A DNA stretch of 64,000 bases from Limisphaera sp049537155. Lineage in GTDB: Bacteria; Verrucomicrobiota; Verrucomicrobiia; Limisphaerales; Limisphaeraceae. The notes under the pieces are model-generated. The model searched no databases, had not been told where the DNA came from, and saw nothing but the letters and a program-made list of their open reading frames with translations. The stretch covers positions 62,001 to 126,000 of the forward strand of contig NZ_JBMVQZ010000004.1 of assembly GCF_049537155.1 (NCBI RefSeq), given 5' to 3'. The position numbers and the translations under genes were made by a program. Shown in pieces: positions 32,312 to 41,869 of the stretch. Numbering within the stretch: the first letter of the stretch is position 1; the number at the start of each line of letters is the position of its first letter.

Positions 32312-33847
32312 TCAGGCCGGATGAAGCCGGGGTTGGCCGCGCAGGACCACAAAGGAAGCCGCGGTCGAACACCGGGAGCCGGGTTTTGTGACGAAGTCCA
32401 GCACCCGAAAATGGGTGCGCCATTCCTGTGGGGAAACCTCGCAGGTGACGTAGCCGCGCTGGGCATTGTGGAACTTGACGAAGGGGTTTTCGGCGCGCAG
32501 GCCGTCCAAATAGGACGGACGGGGTGTGCCGTCTCCTCCCGAGGAAATGGAAGATCCGACGAATTCCACGGCCGCGCACGTGGCGTCTGTGTCCTCGGAG
32601 GCGGGCAGTTCGTTGGCCCAGTGGGAGTGGATGTCACCGGTGAGGACGACGGTGTTCATCCGGCTGAGGCGCGCGATGTGGTTCAGTAACGTGCGTCTCT
32701 CGAATTCGTACCCGGGCCATTGATCCATGCTGTATGCCTCGCCGGGGCCGGGCTCTCGATCCACGCGGGCCATCATGATCTGCTGGGCCAGTGCGTTCCA
32801 GCGTGCGCGACTCTGCTCGAGAGCGGTCATGAGCCACTGTCTCTGTGCGGACCCGAGCAGGGTGGCGCGGGGATCGAGAACCTCGGGACAGGGCGCCTTG
32901 CGCCCGTCGCCGCAGGGCTGGTCGGTGCGGTATTGACGCGTGTCGAGTACGAAGAGTTGGAGAAGGCGTCCGAAGGAGAGCCGGCGATGCAGAGGCAGCC
33001 AGGGGCCATTCGGACGGGCCGATGGCCTGAGGGGCATGTGTTCGAAGTAGGCCTTGTAGGCATGGGCGCGGCGCTCGGCGAAGGGCAGGATGGCAGCCGA
33101 GCGGCCTTCGGGAATCATGCCTGCGTAATTGTTGTCCACCTCGTGATCGTCCCAGGTCACGATCCACGGTGCGGCGGCATGGGCCGCCTGGAGGGCCGGG
33201 TCGGACTTGTAAAGCGCGTAACGGTTGCGGTACTGCCCGAGTGTGAAGACCTCCGGACCGTCGTGTTGACGGATGGCATTTCGACTGACGCCGTCCTCGT
33301 AGATGTAATCTCCCAGATGGATGATGAAATCGAGGTTCTCCCGGACCATGTGTTCGTAGGCCGTGTAGAGTCCCTGTTCGTAGTGTTGGCACGAGGCAAA
33401 GGCGAACCGGAGGAGTCGCGGCTCATGGGTGGGTGCGGGCGCGGTCCGGGTGCGTCCGACCGGGCTGGCATCCAGACCGACTATGAAGCGGTACCAGTAC
33501 CACCGGTCCGGCTTCAGGCCGGTGACCTCGACGTGGGCGCTGTGTGCCCAGGCCGGGTCGGCAACCACAGTTCCCTTCCGGACCATGTGCCGGAACGATT
33601 CGTCGCTGGCCACCTCCCAGCGCACTTCAACGGGTTCCTGTGGCATCCCACCGCCTTCGAGTGGTCTGGGTGCGAGCCGCGTCCACAGGACGACGCTGTG
33701 ATGGTCGGGATCTCCGGATGCGACGCCCAGGCGGAAAGGGTAATCAGACAGAGCGGGCCGGCGAACGACGGGGCCTGCGTGGGCGGTCTTTTGCCAGGCA
33801 AGATAGAAGAGCGCCGCCGATGCCTTGAGAAAGGAGCGCCGGGTCAT
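32312..33847 (-). CDS. phoD: PhoD-like alkaline phosphatase, Tat-exported
   Basis: About 511 residues. A twin-arginine signal TRRSFLKA is at the very N-terminus when started at the ATG at 33847 (an ATG at 33880 is 11 codons upstream; neither has a ribosome binding site). The N-terminal PhoD domain (FRLGVASGDPDHHSVVLWTRL) is followed by the metallophosphatase core: FASCQHYEQG, FIIHLGDYIYED, TWDDHEVDNNY, VVLTGDIHSHW. PhoD enzymes release phosphate from mono- and diesters outside the cytoplasm using Fe and Ca. Pho-box not identified. Followed 174 bp later by the pseudopilin gene. Confidence 0.9.
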   Translation of the reverse strand: MTRRSFLKASAALFYLAWQKTAHAGPVVRRPALSDYPFRLGVASGDPDHHSVVLWTRLAPRPLEGGGMPQEPVEVRWEVASDESFRHMVRKGTVVADPAWAHSAHVEVTGLKPDRWYWYRFIVGLDASPVGRTRTAPAPTHEPRLLRFAFASCQHYEQGLYTAYEHMVRENLDFIIHLGDYIYEDGVSRNAIRQHDGPEVFTLGQYRNRYALYKSDPALQAAHAAAPWIVTWDDHEVDNNYAGMIPEGRSAAILPFAERRAHAYKAYFEHMPLRPSARPNGPWLPLHRRLSFGRLLQLFVLDTRQYRTDQPCGDGRKAPCPEVLDPRATLLGSAQRQWLMTALEQSRARWNALAQQIMMARVDREPGPGEAYSMDQWPGYEFERRTLLNHIARLSRMNTVVLTGDIHSHWANELPASEDTDATCAAVEFVGSSISSGGDGTPRPSYLDGLRAENPFVKFHNAQRGYVTCEVSPQEWRTHFRVLDFVTKPGSRCSTAASFVVLRGQPRLHPA

Positions 33848-34008
33848 GGACGCGCCGGGAATGCAGAGGTTCGTCCTCATCGGCGCCGACTTTGCGCCGT
33901 GCGACGTCCATCTACAAGAGACACTCCTGCAAATGTTCAGGTGGGCAAGGTTACGGAAGGACTGCGGATTTGTTTGGGCGGCTGTCGGAAAACCACACTT
34001 TCAACGTG

Positions 34009-34050
34009 TTAAATAGAAAAGGCCGGTTGCGGATGGGTTCGCAACCGGCC
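34009..34050 (-). terminator. Intrinsic terminator of ppdK
   Basis: Read leftward: GGCCGGTTGCG, eight-base loop, CGCAACCGGCC (perfect 11-bp stem), followed at once by TTTTCTATTT. It begins 21 bp past the ppdK stop. Confidence 0.85.
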
Positions 34051-34071
34051 GTGTGGGAAGCGGCTGGTGAA

Positions 34072-36828
34072 TCACTTCTTCCCGGGCCGCTTGGACGCAG
34101 CTTGGGCGGCCCGTTCCTCCTCCACCGCGGCCTGGGCGGCGGCCAACCGCGCCACCGGGACGCGGAACGGCGAGCAGCTCACGTAGGTCAGGCCGACCCG
34201 GTGACAGAACTTCACCGAGTCCGGGTCCCCGCCGTGTTCGCCGCAGATGCCCAGCTTGATGTCCGGCCGGGTCCTGCGGCCTTTTTCGACGGCGATCTGG
34301 ATGAGCTGGCCCACACCGTCCTGGTCGATCGTGGCGAACGGATTGCGTTTGACGATCTCCAGCTCGGTGTAGGTGGGCAGGAACGAAGCGGAGTCGTCCC
34401 GGCTCATGCCCAGGCAGGTCTGGGTGAGGTCGTTGGTGCCGAAGCTGAAGAACTGGGCCGTTTGGGCGATTTCGTCGGCCGTGAGGGCACCGCGCGGCAC
34501 CTCGATCATGGTGCCCACGAGATACTGGATTTTGACGCCCTGTTCCTTCATGACCTCGCGGGCGACGCGGTGCACGACCTCCACCTGGAGATCGAGTTCC
34601 TTCTTGAAGCCCACCAGCGGGATCATGATTTCCGGCCGGACCTTGATGCCCTGTTTCTGCACCTCGGCCGCGGCCTCGAACACCGCCCGGGCCTGCATCT
34701 CGGAGATTTCCGGATACACGATTCCCAGCCGGCAACCGCGGAAGCCGAGCATCGGATTGAACTCGTGCAGTTCCCGGACGCGCTGGCGGATTTTCTCGAC
34801 CGGCACGCCCATCTTGGCCGCCAGATCTTCCTGGGCGGATTCCTCGTGCGGGAGGAACTCGTGCAGGGGCGGATCGAGGAACCGGATGGTGGCCGGATGA
34901 CCCCGCAGCGCCTTGAAGATGCCGATGAAGTCCTGCTTCTGGTAGGGCAGCAGCTTGGCCAGCGCCTTCTTCCGATCCTCGATGTTGTCGGCGAGGATCA
35001 TCTCGCGCATGGCATCGATGCGGTTGCCCTCAAAGAACATGTGTTCGGTCCGGCACAGACCGATGCCGGTGGCGCCGAAGGCCAGCGCGTTTTCCGTCTG
35101 TTCCGGTGTGTCGGCGTTGGTGCGGACCTCCAGACGGGTGACCTTCTTGCACCAGTCCATGAGGGTCTTGAACATCTGGTAGGTCTTGCTGGCCTTGGGA
35201 TCCAGACTCTTCTGGATGAGGACCTGGACGATCTCCGACGGCGCCGTGGGGATCTGGCCGGCATACACGTTGCCGAGTGTGCCGTTGATGGAGAGCCAGT
35301 CGCCCTCCTTGAAGACACGGCCGTTCACGGTGAGGGTGCGGGCCTCGTAGTCCAGCTGCAGGGCGCTGGCGCCGCAGACACACACCTTCCCCATCTGCCG
35401 GGCCACCAGTGCCGCGTGCGAGCTGACGCCGCCCTTGGCGGTGAGGATGCCTTCGGCGGCAATCATGCCACGGAGGTCCTCCGGCGTGGTTTCGTTGCGG
35501 ACCAGCAGCACCTTTTCACCCTTTTGGGCAGCCGCCACGGCCCGTTCCCAACTGAGGTAGATCCTGCCGGAGGCGGCACCGGGACCGGCCGGCAGGCCGG
35601 TGGCGATGACCTCGGCCGCCTTCTCGGCCCTGGCATCGAAGACCGGGGCCAGCAATTGATCGAACTGGTCGGCCGGGTTGCGCAGGATGGCCGTTTTCCA
35701 GTCGATCAGCTTTTCTTTCACCATGTCCATCGAGAATTTGAGGGCGGCCAGGGCGGTGCGCTTGCCGTTGCGGGTCTGCAACATGAAGACCTTGCCGTCC
35801 TGAATGGTGAACTCGAAGTCCTGAACGTCCTTGAAGTGTTTTTCGAGGATGTTGCGGATGCGTTCGAGTTCCTTGTAGGCCTCGGGCAGGACTTTCTTGA
35901 GCTCGGCCACGGGCAGGGGCGTGCGGATGCCCGCAACAACGTCTTCGCCCTGCGCGTTGATGAGGAACTCACCGTAGAACTCCTTCTCGCCATTGGCAGG
36001 GTTGCGGGTGAAAGCGACGCCCGATCCGGAGCGTTCGCCGGTGTTGCCGTAGACCATGGCCTGGACGTTGACGGCCGTGCCCCAGTCGTGCGGGATGTTG
36101 TACTTGCGGCGGTAGACGATGGCGCGGTCGTTCATCCAGGAACCGAACACGGCGCCGATGGCGCCCCAGAGTTGCTTCCACGGATCCTGGGGAAACTCCT
36201 TGCCGCCGGTGCGTTCCTTGATGAGGGCCTTGAAGCGGTTGACCAGCTCCTTGAGATCGTCCACGGTGAGTTTCGTGTCCTCGATGTCTTCCCCGTAGCG
36301 TTCCTGTTTGAGCTGGTGGATGACCTGCTCGAACGGTTCATGGTCCTCGCCGGACCGCTTCTGGACACCCATGACCACGTCGCCGTACATCTGGACGAAA
36401 CGGCGGTAGCAGTCCCAGGCGAAGCGTTCGTTGTTGGTGGCCCGGGCCAGGGCCTGAACGGTCTGGTCGTTGAGGCCGAGGTTGAGGATCGTGTCCATCA
36501 TGCCGGGCATGGAGTCCCGGGCGCCGGAGCGCACGCTGACCAGTAGAGGCAGGGCCTTGGTGTCACCGAACCTGGTGCCCATGATCTTTTCGATGTGGGC
36601 CATGCCGGCCTTGACCTGGGGCTCCAGCTCCTTGGGATAGGTCTTTTTGTGGGCGTAGTAGTAGGTGCAGACCTCGGTGGTGATGGTGAAGCCGGGCGGC
36701 ACCGGCAGTCCGATGCGAGCCATCTCGGCGAGGTTGGCGCCCTTGCCGCCGAGCAATGCTTTCATGGAGCCGTCGCCATCGGCTTTGCCGTTTCCGAACA
36801 GGTACACGTATTTCGGTGCTTTGGCCAT
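34072..36828 (-). CDS. ppdK: Pyruvate, phosphate dikinase
   Basis: A 918-residue enzyme interconverting pyruvate + ATP + Pi with PEP + AMP + PPi, a reversible link between glycolysis and gluconeogenesis. The N-terminal ATP-grasp (YVYLFGNGKADGD, LLGGKGANLAEM) is followed by a central phosphohistidine domain with the catalytic loop KGGVSSHAALVARQMGK (His near residue 466). The C-terminal PEP/pyruvate TIM barrel contains GTNDLTQTCLG and the catalytic CGEHGGDP. Length fits the family (~880-920). It is monocistronic, with its own promoter (36903-36930) and terminator. Confidence 0.97.
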   Translation of the reverse strand: MAKAPKYVYLFGNGKADGDGSMKALLGGKGANLAEMARIGLPVPPGFTITTEVCTYYYAHKKTYPKELEPQVKAGMAHIEKIMGTRFGDTKALPLLVSVRSGARDSMPGMMDTILNLGLNDQTVQALARATNNERFAWDCYRRFVQMYGDVVMGVQKRSGEDHEPFEQVIHQLKQERYGEDIEDTKLTVDDLKELVNRFKALIKERTGGKEFPQDPWKQLWGAIGAVFGSWMNDRAIVYRRKYNIPHDWGTAVNVQAMVYGNTGERSGSGVAFTRNPANGEKEFYGEFLINAQGEDVVAGIRTPLPVAELKKVLPEAYKELERIRNILEKHFKDVQDFEFTIQDGKVFMLQTRNGKRTALAALKFSMDMVKEKLIDWKTAILRNPADQFDQLLAPVFDARAEKAAEVIATGLPAGPGAASGRIYLSWERAVAAAQKGEKVLLVRNETTPEDLRGMIAAEGILTAKGGVSSHAALVARQMGKVCVCGASALQLDYEARTLTVNGRVFKEGDWLSINGTLGNVYAGQIPTAPSEIVQVLIQKSLDPKASKTYQMFKTLMDWCKKVTRLEVRTNADTPEQTENALAFGATGIGLCRTEHMFFEGNRIDAMREMILADNIEDRKKALAKLLPYQKQDFIGIFKALRGHPATIRFLDPPLHEFLPHEESAQEDLAAKMGVPVEKIRQRVRELHEFNPMLGFRGCRLGIVYPEISEMQARAVFEAAAEVQKQGIKVRPEIMIPLVGFKKELDLQVEVVHRVAREVMKEQGVKIQYLVGTMIEVPRGALTADEIAQTAQFFSFGTNDLTQTCLGMSRDDSASFLPTYTELEIVKRNPFATIDQDGVGQLIQIAVEKGRRTRPDIKLGICGEHGGDPDSVKFCHRVGLTYVSCSPFRVPVARLAAAQAAVEEERAAQAASKRPGKK

Positions 36829-36902
36829 AAATCGATCCCGATGCTTGCTATTCGCTGATCAAGTTTTGCTTGCGTCAGGACTCCTCCGCAAGATTGAGCG
36901 GG

Positions 36903-36930
36903 ACTGTACCAAAGGAGCGTGACATGTCAA
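36903..36930 (-). promoter_or_regulatory. Sigma70 promoter of ppdK
   Basis: On the minus strand: a perfect TTGACA, 16-bp spacer, TACAGT. The leader of ~68 bp to the ATG contains a CTTGCG...CGCAAG stem that encloses a GGAGGAG motif. The best promoter match in the window. Confidence 0.75.
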
Positions 36931-37067
36931 CGAATCTGTAGGAAACGAGTCCGTGGCGGACGCGTGGGAGCCCCCGCGCGCCGGGGTTGCAAGCGGCCGG
37001 GGGAAACGGTCGCATGCCCCGGACCGGTTCGACCCCGGGGCGCAACCATCGGACTCGAAACCTGGTG

Positions 37068-38813
37068 ATGAAAGGATCGGAAACACAATGGGCGGCCGGT
37101 CGGCCTCGCCAGCCGGGATGGATCGCCTTTGCAGGAGCGGTTTGGCTCGGGGCGGTTGCGGCGCCGGGTGCAGGGTTCTGGCCTTACCTGGCCGTCTGGG
37201 ATTTCAACAGCCCGACGCCCGACGGGCAGGTGACCACCGGGCGATGGGAGCCTGCATCCGGCTGGGGCCTGGTCCGGCCGGCGGGCGAGGTCACCGGGAC
37301 GTTCGGCTCGGGCGCCGGTTCGTCCGACCCGGCCGAATGGGATGACAGCGCGGTCGTGTGGCGCGGCTGGCCGGCACAGGGCACGGGGAACCGCGGGCAC
37401 GGCTGGGGAATGACTCTGAACGGTTACGGCTGGCATCCGGAGGCGGTCGTCTGGGACTGGCGGGTTGAGCCCGGGGCCAGCCGCCACTGGCGGGTCCAGT
37501 TTCGGAGTCCGACCGGAGAATGGGTGGACGGTCCGGTCCTGCAGGTGCAGCCCGGCGCATGGATGACAGGGGTGAGGGTCTGTTTCCCGCCGTGGTGCAC
37601 GGCCATGGATGTGCTGGAGGTACGTTGGGTGAGTGAGTTCGAGGCGTCGGCCCTGGGCCGGGGTGCGGCGGCCTATGTGGCGGCGGACGACCGGGCGCCA
37701 TACGATCCCTCGGCCGGGGTCTGGTTGGACCATGTGCGGGTGGTGGGCGCGCCCACCCTTCAGACGGTGCGGGTGGTGACGTGGAATCTGAGCGGCTTTG
37801 GGATGACCAACTGGCATGTGGGGCATTCGCAACTCTCGGCCGCGGCCCGGGTCTTGCGCACGTTGACCCCGGAGGTGGTGGGGTTTCAGGAGCTGCCGGA
37901 AGGCTGGGAACCGGGGATGACCAACTGGGTGGCTTCCTGGTGGCCGGGTGCGACGGTGGCAGTGGGCTCGTTCACGGACGGCGCGTTGCGGCTGGCCCTG
38001 GCCACGCGGCTGCCGGTCCGAGCCGTTCGCTCCTGGCTGCGCCGGGTCCCACTCGCTGCCTGGGGTTCTGACGGCGTGTTCACGCGCGAGCTCCTGGAGG
38101 CGGAGCTTTGCGTGCCGGGTCTTGCCGAGCCCCTGCATATGTTTGTGGTGCATCTGAAGGCGGGGACGGATGCGGACAGCACGGCCCGTCGCGCCGCCGA
38201 GGCGCGCGCGATCTCGAACTTCTTCGCCACGGCCTGGCCGGCGCGTTCCCTGGGACGTGCAGTGGTTTTGCTGGGAGACTGCAATGAGGATGTGGCCCGG
38301 CCGCGGCCGGGTGAGCAGGGCGCGATTCGGATCCTGGGCAATGCGCTGCCGGGCCTGACCTGGTTGACGCCGGTGAACCCCGTCACAGGCGACGAACGCA
38401 CATGGTCCATCCGCGACGAGGCGTTGCGGTATCGGTTCGATTACCTGTTCGTCGGCGGGTGGTTGGTGTCGAACGTGGTGGCAAGCGGCGTGTTCCGTTC
38501 CGATCTGGCGCCCGGTGGGCCCGCCGGGGTCCTGGAAGGCGATTCCCCGGCGGCATCGGATCATCTGCCGGTCTGGGCGGCGTTTGCGAATCCCGGCGCG
38601 ATCCCGCAGGTGCAACTGGTCCGGACCGCAACGAACGGGTGGCGGCTGATCTGGTGGGCCGCCAACGGTCAGCGTTTTCGTGTGGAAGGTTCCCCGGATC
38701 TGGCCGGCTGGCAGGTGCTGGAGGAAACGGTGGGCTCCCGGCCCGGCCTCCTGGAGACGGCCGTGGACGGCGACGGTCCGACCCGCTTCTTCCGCGTGGT
38801 CCGCGTGGATTGA
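37068..38813 (+). CDS. Secreted EEP-family protein with N- and C-terminal beta domains
   Basis: About 581 residues. A signal-like N-terminus (PGWIAFAGAVWLGAVAAPGAG) is followed by a Trp-rich beta domain (~45-240, WDFNSP ... DHVRV), then an endonuclease/exonuclease/phosphatase core with VVTWNLSGFG, GFQELPEG, MFVVHLKAG, LLGDCNED and the terminal catalytic ASDHLPVWA. A ~65-residue C-terminal beta domain ends RFFRVVRVD, resembling the end of the giant exoprotein encoded at 27021-31193. Start: the ATG at 37068 is the last one before the signal peptide but lacks a ribosome binding site. It ends 7 bp from the convergent phosphorylase gene. Confidence 0.75.
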   Translation: MKGSETQWAAGRPRQPGWIAFAGAVWLGAVAAPGAGFWPYLAVWDFNSPTPDGQVTTGRWEPASGWGLVRPAGEVTGTFGSGAGSSDPAEWDDSAVVWRGWPAQGTGNRGHGWGMTLNGYGWHPEAVVWDWRVEPGASRHWRVQFRSPTGEWVDGPVLQVQPGAWMTGVRVCFPPWCTAMDVLEVRWVSEFEASALGRGAAAYVAADDRAPYDPSAGVWLDHVRVVGAPTLQTVRVVTWNLSGFGMTNWHVGHSQLSAAARVLRTLTPEVVGFQELPEGWEPGMTNWVASWWPGATVAVGSFTDGALRLALATRLPVRAVRSWLRRVPLAAWGSDGVFTRELLEAELCVPGLAEPLHMFVVHLKAGTDADSTARRAAEARAISNFFATAWPARSLGRAVVLLGDCNEDVARPRPGEQGAIRILGNALPGLTWLTPVNPVTGDERTWSIRDEALRYRFDYLFVGGWLVSNVVASGVFRSDLAPGGPAGVLEGDSPAASDHLPVWAAFANPGAIPQVQLVRTATNGWRLIWWAANGQRFRVEGSPDLAGWQVLEETVGSRPGLLETAVDGDGPTRFFRVVRVD

Positions 38814-38820
38814 CGAGGCG

Positions 38821-41004
38821 TCACTCGTCCAGTCCGGCCTGATGGGCGCAGGACCCGGGCCGGCGGTAGTACCGCTCGACGTACTCCCGGACCATCCGGT
38901 CCGTGGTAAACCGGGCCACGGTGGCCATGGATCGGCGCATGCGCTGGATCCACTGGCGCGGGATGCCCTGGGCGTCCCGCTGGTAGAACAGGGGAATGAC
39001 CTCCTCGGAAAGGACCCGGTACAGATTTTCGGCGTCCACCCGATCCTGTTCCTCCACGGAATCCGGGTGTGCGTCCGGGCCGATGGCGAACCCGTTGGTG
39101 CCGTCGTAGGCCTCGCGCCACCAGCCGTCCATGATACTGAGGTTGAGACCGCCGTGGCAGAGGGCCTTCATCCCGCTTGTGCCGCTGGCCTCGAGCGGTC
39201 GGCGCGGCGTGTTGAGCCAGACATCGCATCCGGAGACCATCTGGCGCGCCACGTGGATGTCATAGTTCTCGATGAAGACGAGGTGCCCCTTCAGCTCACT
39301 GTACTTGCTGAGGTGGATGATGTGCTGGATGAACCGTTTGCCCTCGTCGTCGCGCGGATGGGCCTTGCCGGCGAAGATGAACTGCACGGGACGGGCCGTG
39401 TCTTTCACGAGCCGGACGATGTCGTCGAACCTCTGGAACACCAGCGGGGCGCGTTTGTAGGTGGCAAAACGGCGGGCGAACCCGATGGTGAGGGCGTCCG
39501 GGTTGAGCAGGTGGTCGAAGGTGATGAAATCGCTCTGGGTGACGTGATGCTGCTGGAGCAGCAGCCGGCGCCGGGTGAATTCGATCAGCTCGCGCCGCAG
39601 CTTGTAGCGCAGGGCCCAGAGTTCCTCGTCGGAAATGAAGGACGGATCGAGGATCCGCTCCCAGAACTCCGGCGAATTGATGTAGTGCTCCCAGTGATGA
39701 TGATGCTCGGAAAGGCGCCGCCGCCAGTACGTTCGCAGCGTGCCCTTCATCCAGCCCATCAGATGGATGCCGTTGGTGATATGGCCGATGGGGACCTTGT
39801 CCACGGGCAGGTCCGGGTAAAGGGCATGCCACATGTGGCGGGTGACCCGGCCGTGCAGCTCGCTCACGGCGTTGGCGGCACGCGACATTTTCAGGGCCAG
39901 CACCGTCATGCAGAACGGCTCATGGGGGTCCTCGGGACGGACCCGCCCGAAACTCATGAGCCGGTCGGGCTCCAGCCGGAGTTCCTCCAGGAACAGATGC
40001 CCGGCGTAACAGAGCAGGTCTTTGGAGAAACGGTCATGACCGGCCTCGACCGGTGTGTGGGTGGTGAACACGCATTCTTCCCGGGTTTGGGCCACGGCCT
40101 GATCGAGTGGCTGACCGGCGGCCAGCTTCTCCCGCACAAGCTCGAGGGTCAGGAAGGCCGAATGCCCCTCGTTCATGTGAAAGACCGAGGGCATGATGCC
40201 AAGGGCGCGAAGCATGCGCACCCCGCCGACGCCGAGCAGGATCTCCTGCATGATCCGGACGGAACTGTCCCCGCCGTAGACCCGCCGGGTCAGATCACGA
40301 ATGAAGGGTTCGTTCTCGGGCAGGTTGGTGTCCAGCAGGTAGAGCGTGACCCGGCCCACGTTCACCCGCCAGGCGCGCACGCGGGCCACGGACATGGCAA
40401 TGCGCACGGTGACGGTGACCGGCTCGCCCTTCGGATCCAGCACCGGTTCGATGGGCAGGTGGCGCGGGTTGAGGAGCGAGTAGTACTCGGTCTGCCAGTT
40501 GTTGGCGTCGATGGCCTGTTGAAAGTAACCCTCGCGATAGAAGAGGCTCACGCCCACCAGGCCCAGGCCCAGGTCACTGGCCGATTTGAGGTGGTCGCCG
40601 GCCAGCACGCCCAGCCCGCCCGCGGCGATGGGCAGGCACTCGTGCAGGCCGAACTCGGCGCAGAAATAGGCCACCGGTCGCCGGCTGAACTCGGGGGCGT
40701 GTTTGGCTGCCCAGGTCTTGCTCGGCTTCATGTAGGCGTCGAAGGCATCGAGCACCTGCCGCACCTGGGCGGCGAAATCGGGGTCCAACAGCCGGACCCG
40801 CAGTTCGTAGTCGGAGACCTCGCGCAGCACGGCTACCGCGTTGTGGAAGAGGTTCTGCCAGCCGCGCGGGGAGAGCTGGGCAAAAATGTCCTGGGCACCC
40901 TGGTCCCAGGTCCACCAGAGGTTGTAGGCCAGACGGTTCAACCCCTGGGCCAGTTCCGTGACCGTTTCCGGTGACGAAGGTTTTTTCAGGTCCATGCTTT
41001 CCAT
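38821..41004 (-). CDS. glgP: Alpha-glucan (glycogen) phosphorylase, DUF3417-type
   Basis: A 727-residue enzyme releasing glucose-1-phosphate from glycogen or maltodextrin. The N-terminal DUF3417 segment LAYNLWWTWDQGAQ identifies the shorter TIGR02094-type phosphorylases. AYFCAEFGLHECLPIAAGGLG follows in sections, then VFHMNEGHSAF, TTHTPVEAGHD, HITNGIH and FARRFATYKRA. The PLP-binding Lys is in SGTSGMKALCHGG (about residue 611). No other glycogen gene is adjacent. It is divergent from the GST gene and convergent with the EEP gene. No strong promoter boxes identified upstream. Confidence 0.95.
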   Translation of the reverse strand: MESMDLKKPSSPETVTELAQGLNRLAYNLWWTWDQGAQDIFAQLSPRGWQNLFHNAVAVLREVSDYELRVRLLDPDFAAQVRQVLDAFDAYMKPSKTWAAKHAPEFSRRPVAYFCAEFGLHECLPIAAGGLGVLAGDHLKSASDLGLGLVGVSLFYREGYFQQAIDANNWQTEYYSLLNPRHLPIEPVLDPKGEPVTVTVRIAMSVARVRAWRVNVGRVTLYLLDTNLPENEPFIRDLTRRVYGGDSSVRIMQEILLGVGGVRMLRALGIMPSVFHMNEGHSAFLTLELVREKLAAGQPLDQAVAQTREECVFTTHTPVEAGHDRFSKDLLCYAGHLFLEELRLEPDRLMSFGRVRPEDPHEPFCMTVLALKMSRAANAVSELHGRVTRHMWHALYPDLPVDKVPIGHITNGIHLMGWMKGTLRTYWRRRLSEHHHHWEHYINSPEFWERILDPSFISDEELWALRYKLRRELIEFTRRRLLLQQHHVTQSDFITFDHLLNPDALTIGFARRFATYKRAPLVFQRFDDIVRLVKDTARPVQFIFAGKAHPRDDEGKRFIQHIIHLSKYSELKGHLVFIENYDIHVARQMVSGCDVWLNTPRRPLEASGTSGMKALCHGGLNLSIMDGWWREAYDGTNGFAIGPDAHPDSVEEQDRVDAENLYRVLSEEVIPLFYQRDAQGIPRQWIQRMRRSMATVARFTTDRMVREYVERYYRRPGSCAHQAGLDE

Positions 41005-41134
41005 TCCGAGTCGCCTGCTCGCTGCCGGTGCAGCGCCGGGCCCCTGGGGCCGCGGCGGACCTCACCGTAGGAGAGCGGTCCGGCTGAGGGCAACGGAAAA
41101 AGCGGCGCGGCGGATTCCTGTGGGAACCGCGACC

Positions 41135-41163
41135 TTGTGAGGGGAGCGGCCTGCGGCTAGAGT
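41135..41163 (+). promoter_or_regulatory. Promoter for the GST-PhoH-Dus-Dap chain
   Basis: TTGTGA, 17-bp spacer, TAGAGT; the predicted transcript start is ~20 bp before the ATG at 41189. Both boxes match at four of six positions. Confidence 0.5.
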
Positions 41164-41188
41164 TGCGGGGTGTTGGCGCGCACAGTGG

Positions 41189-41869
41189 ATGGCCAGGGCC
41201 ATGATTGAGCTGATCCAGTTCCCGTGGAGCCCGTTCTGTCTGGTGCAGCGACGGATCCTCGAGTTTGCCGGGGTCCCCTTCAAGTTGGTGAACATCCCCA
41301 GCAACGATCGTTCGTTGGTCTGGCGCCTGACGCGGGGTCGGTACTACCAGGTGCCGGTGGTCCGGGACGGTCGAACGGTTGTGTTCGAGGTTTCGGACGA
41401 TTCACAGGTGATCGCCAAGTATCTGGATGTGAAACTCGAGCTGGGGCTGTTCCCGCCGCAGTGGGAAGGGATCCAGACCATCCTGTGGCGCTACATCGAG
41501 TCGGAGGTGGAGGGCTGCACATTCCGGTTGAATGACATCCACTGGAGGGAATTCGTCCCGCCGGCCGAGCAGCTGGACTTCCTCCGGTTCAAGGAGCGGC
41601 GGTTCGGCCGGGGCTGCCTGGACCAATGGCGGCGGGAACGGAAGGAATGGGAGCGGCGGCTGGTGGAACGACTGCTGCCGTTTGAACGCATGCTGGAGAC
41701 ACGCCCCTGGCTGCTGGATCACCGGCCCCGGTTCGTGGACTTTGATCTGTGGGGGATGCTGGCCAATTATCTTTACTCGGGCCGGACCCGCCTGCCGGGC
41801 CGTTGCCGGCGTCTGCGGGATTGGTACGGCCGGATGGAAAAAGCGAGATTGTCCGAGTCTCAACCGTGA
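41189..41869 (+). CDS. Glutathione S-transferase family protein
   Basis: A 226-residue protein. The N-terminal thioredoxin-like domain (IELIQFPWSPFCLVQRRILEFAG, with the cis-Pro in QVPVV and the acidic SDDSQVIAKYL) matches GST-N. A helical C-terminal domain (~90-225) contains the N-capping-box-like FVDFDLWGML. Whether it uses glutathione is unknown; SPFC offers a Ser/Cys at the active-site position. An ATG at 41201 is an alternative start, four codons in. The stop overlaps the GTG of the PhoH gene (GTGA), so it heads a translationally coupled chain. Confidence 0.8.
   Translation: MARAMIELIQFPWSPFCLVQRRILEFAGVPFKLVNIPSNDRSLVWRLTRGRYYQVPVVRDGRTVVFEVSDDSQVIAKYLDVKLELGLFPPQWEGIQTILWRYIESEVEGCTFRLNDIHWREFVPPAEQLDFLRFKERRFGRGCLDQWRRERKEWERRLVERLLPFERMLETRPWLLDHRPRFVDFDLWGMLANYLYSGRTRLPGRCRRLRDWYGRMEKARLSESQP

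Noticed and set aside
33892..36546. 884-codon rightward open frame opposite ppdK
   Set aside because: Fully antisense to an unmistakable pyruvate phosphate dikinase; it arises from GC-rich codon positions and has no domain.
36927..38615. 562-codon leftward open frame opposite the secreted EEP gene
   Set aside because: The EEP catalytic motifs are on the other strand; this frame has none.
38680..40974. 764-codon rightward open frame opposite the phosphorylase gene
   Set aside because: Mirror of glgP codons; His/Gly/Val-rich translation without any motif.
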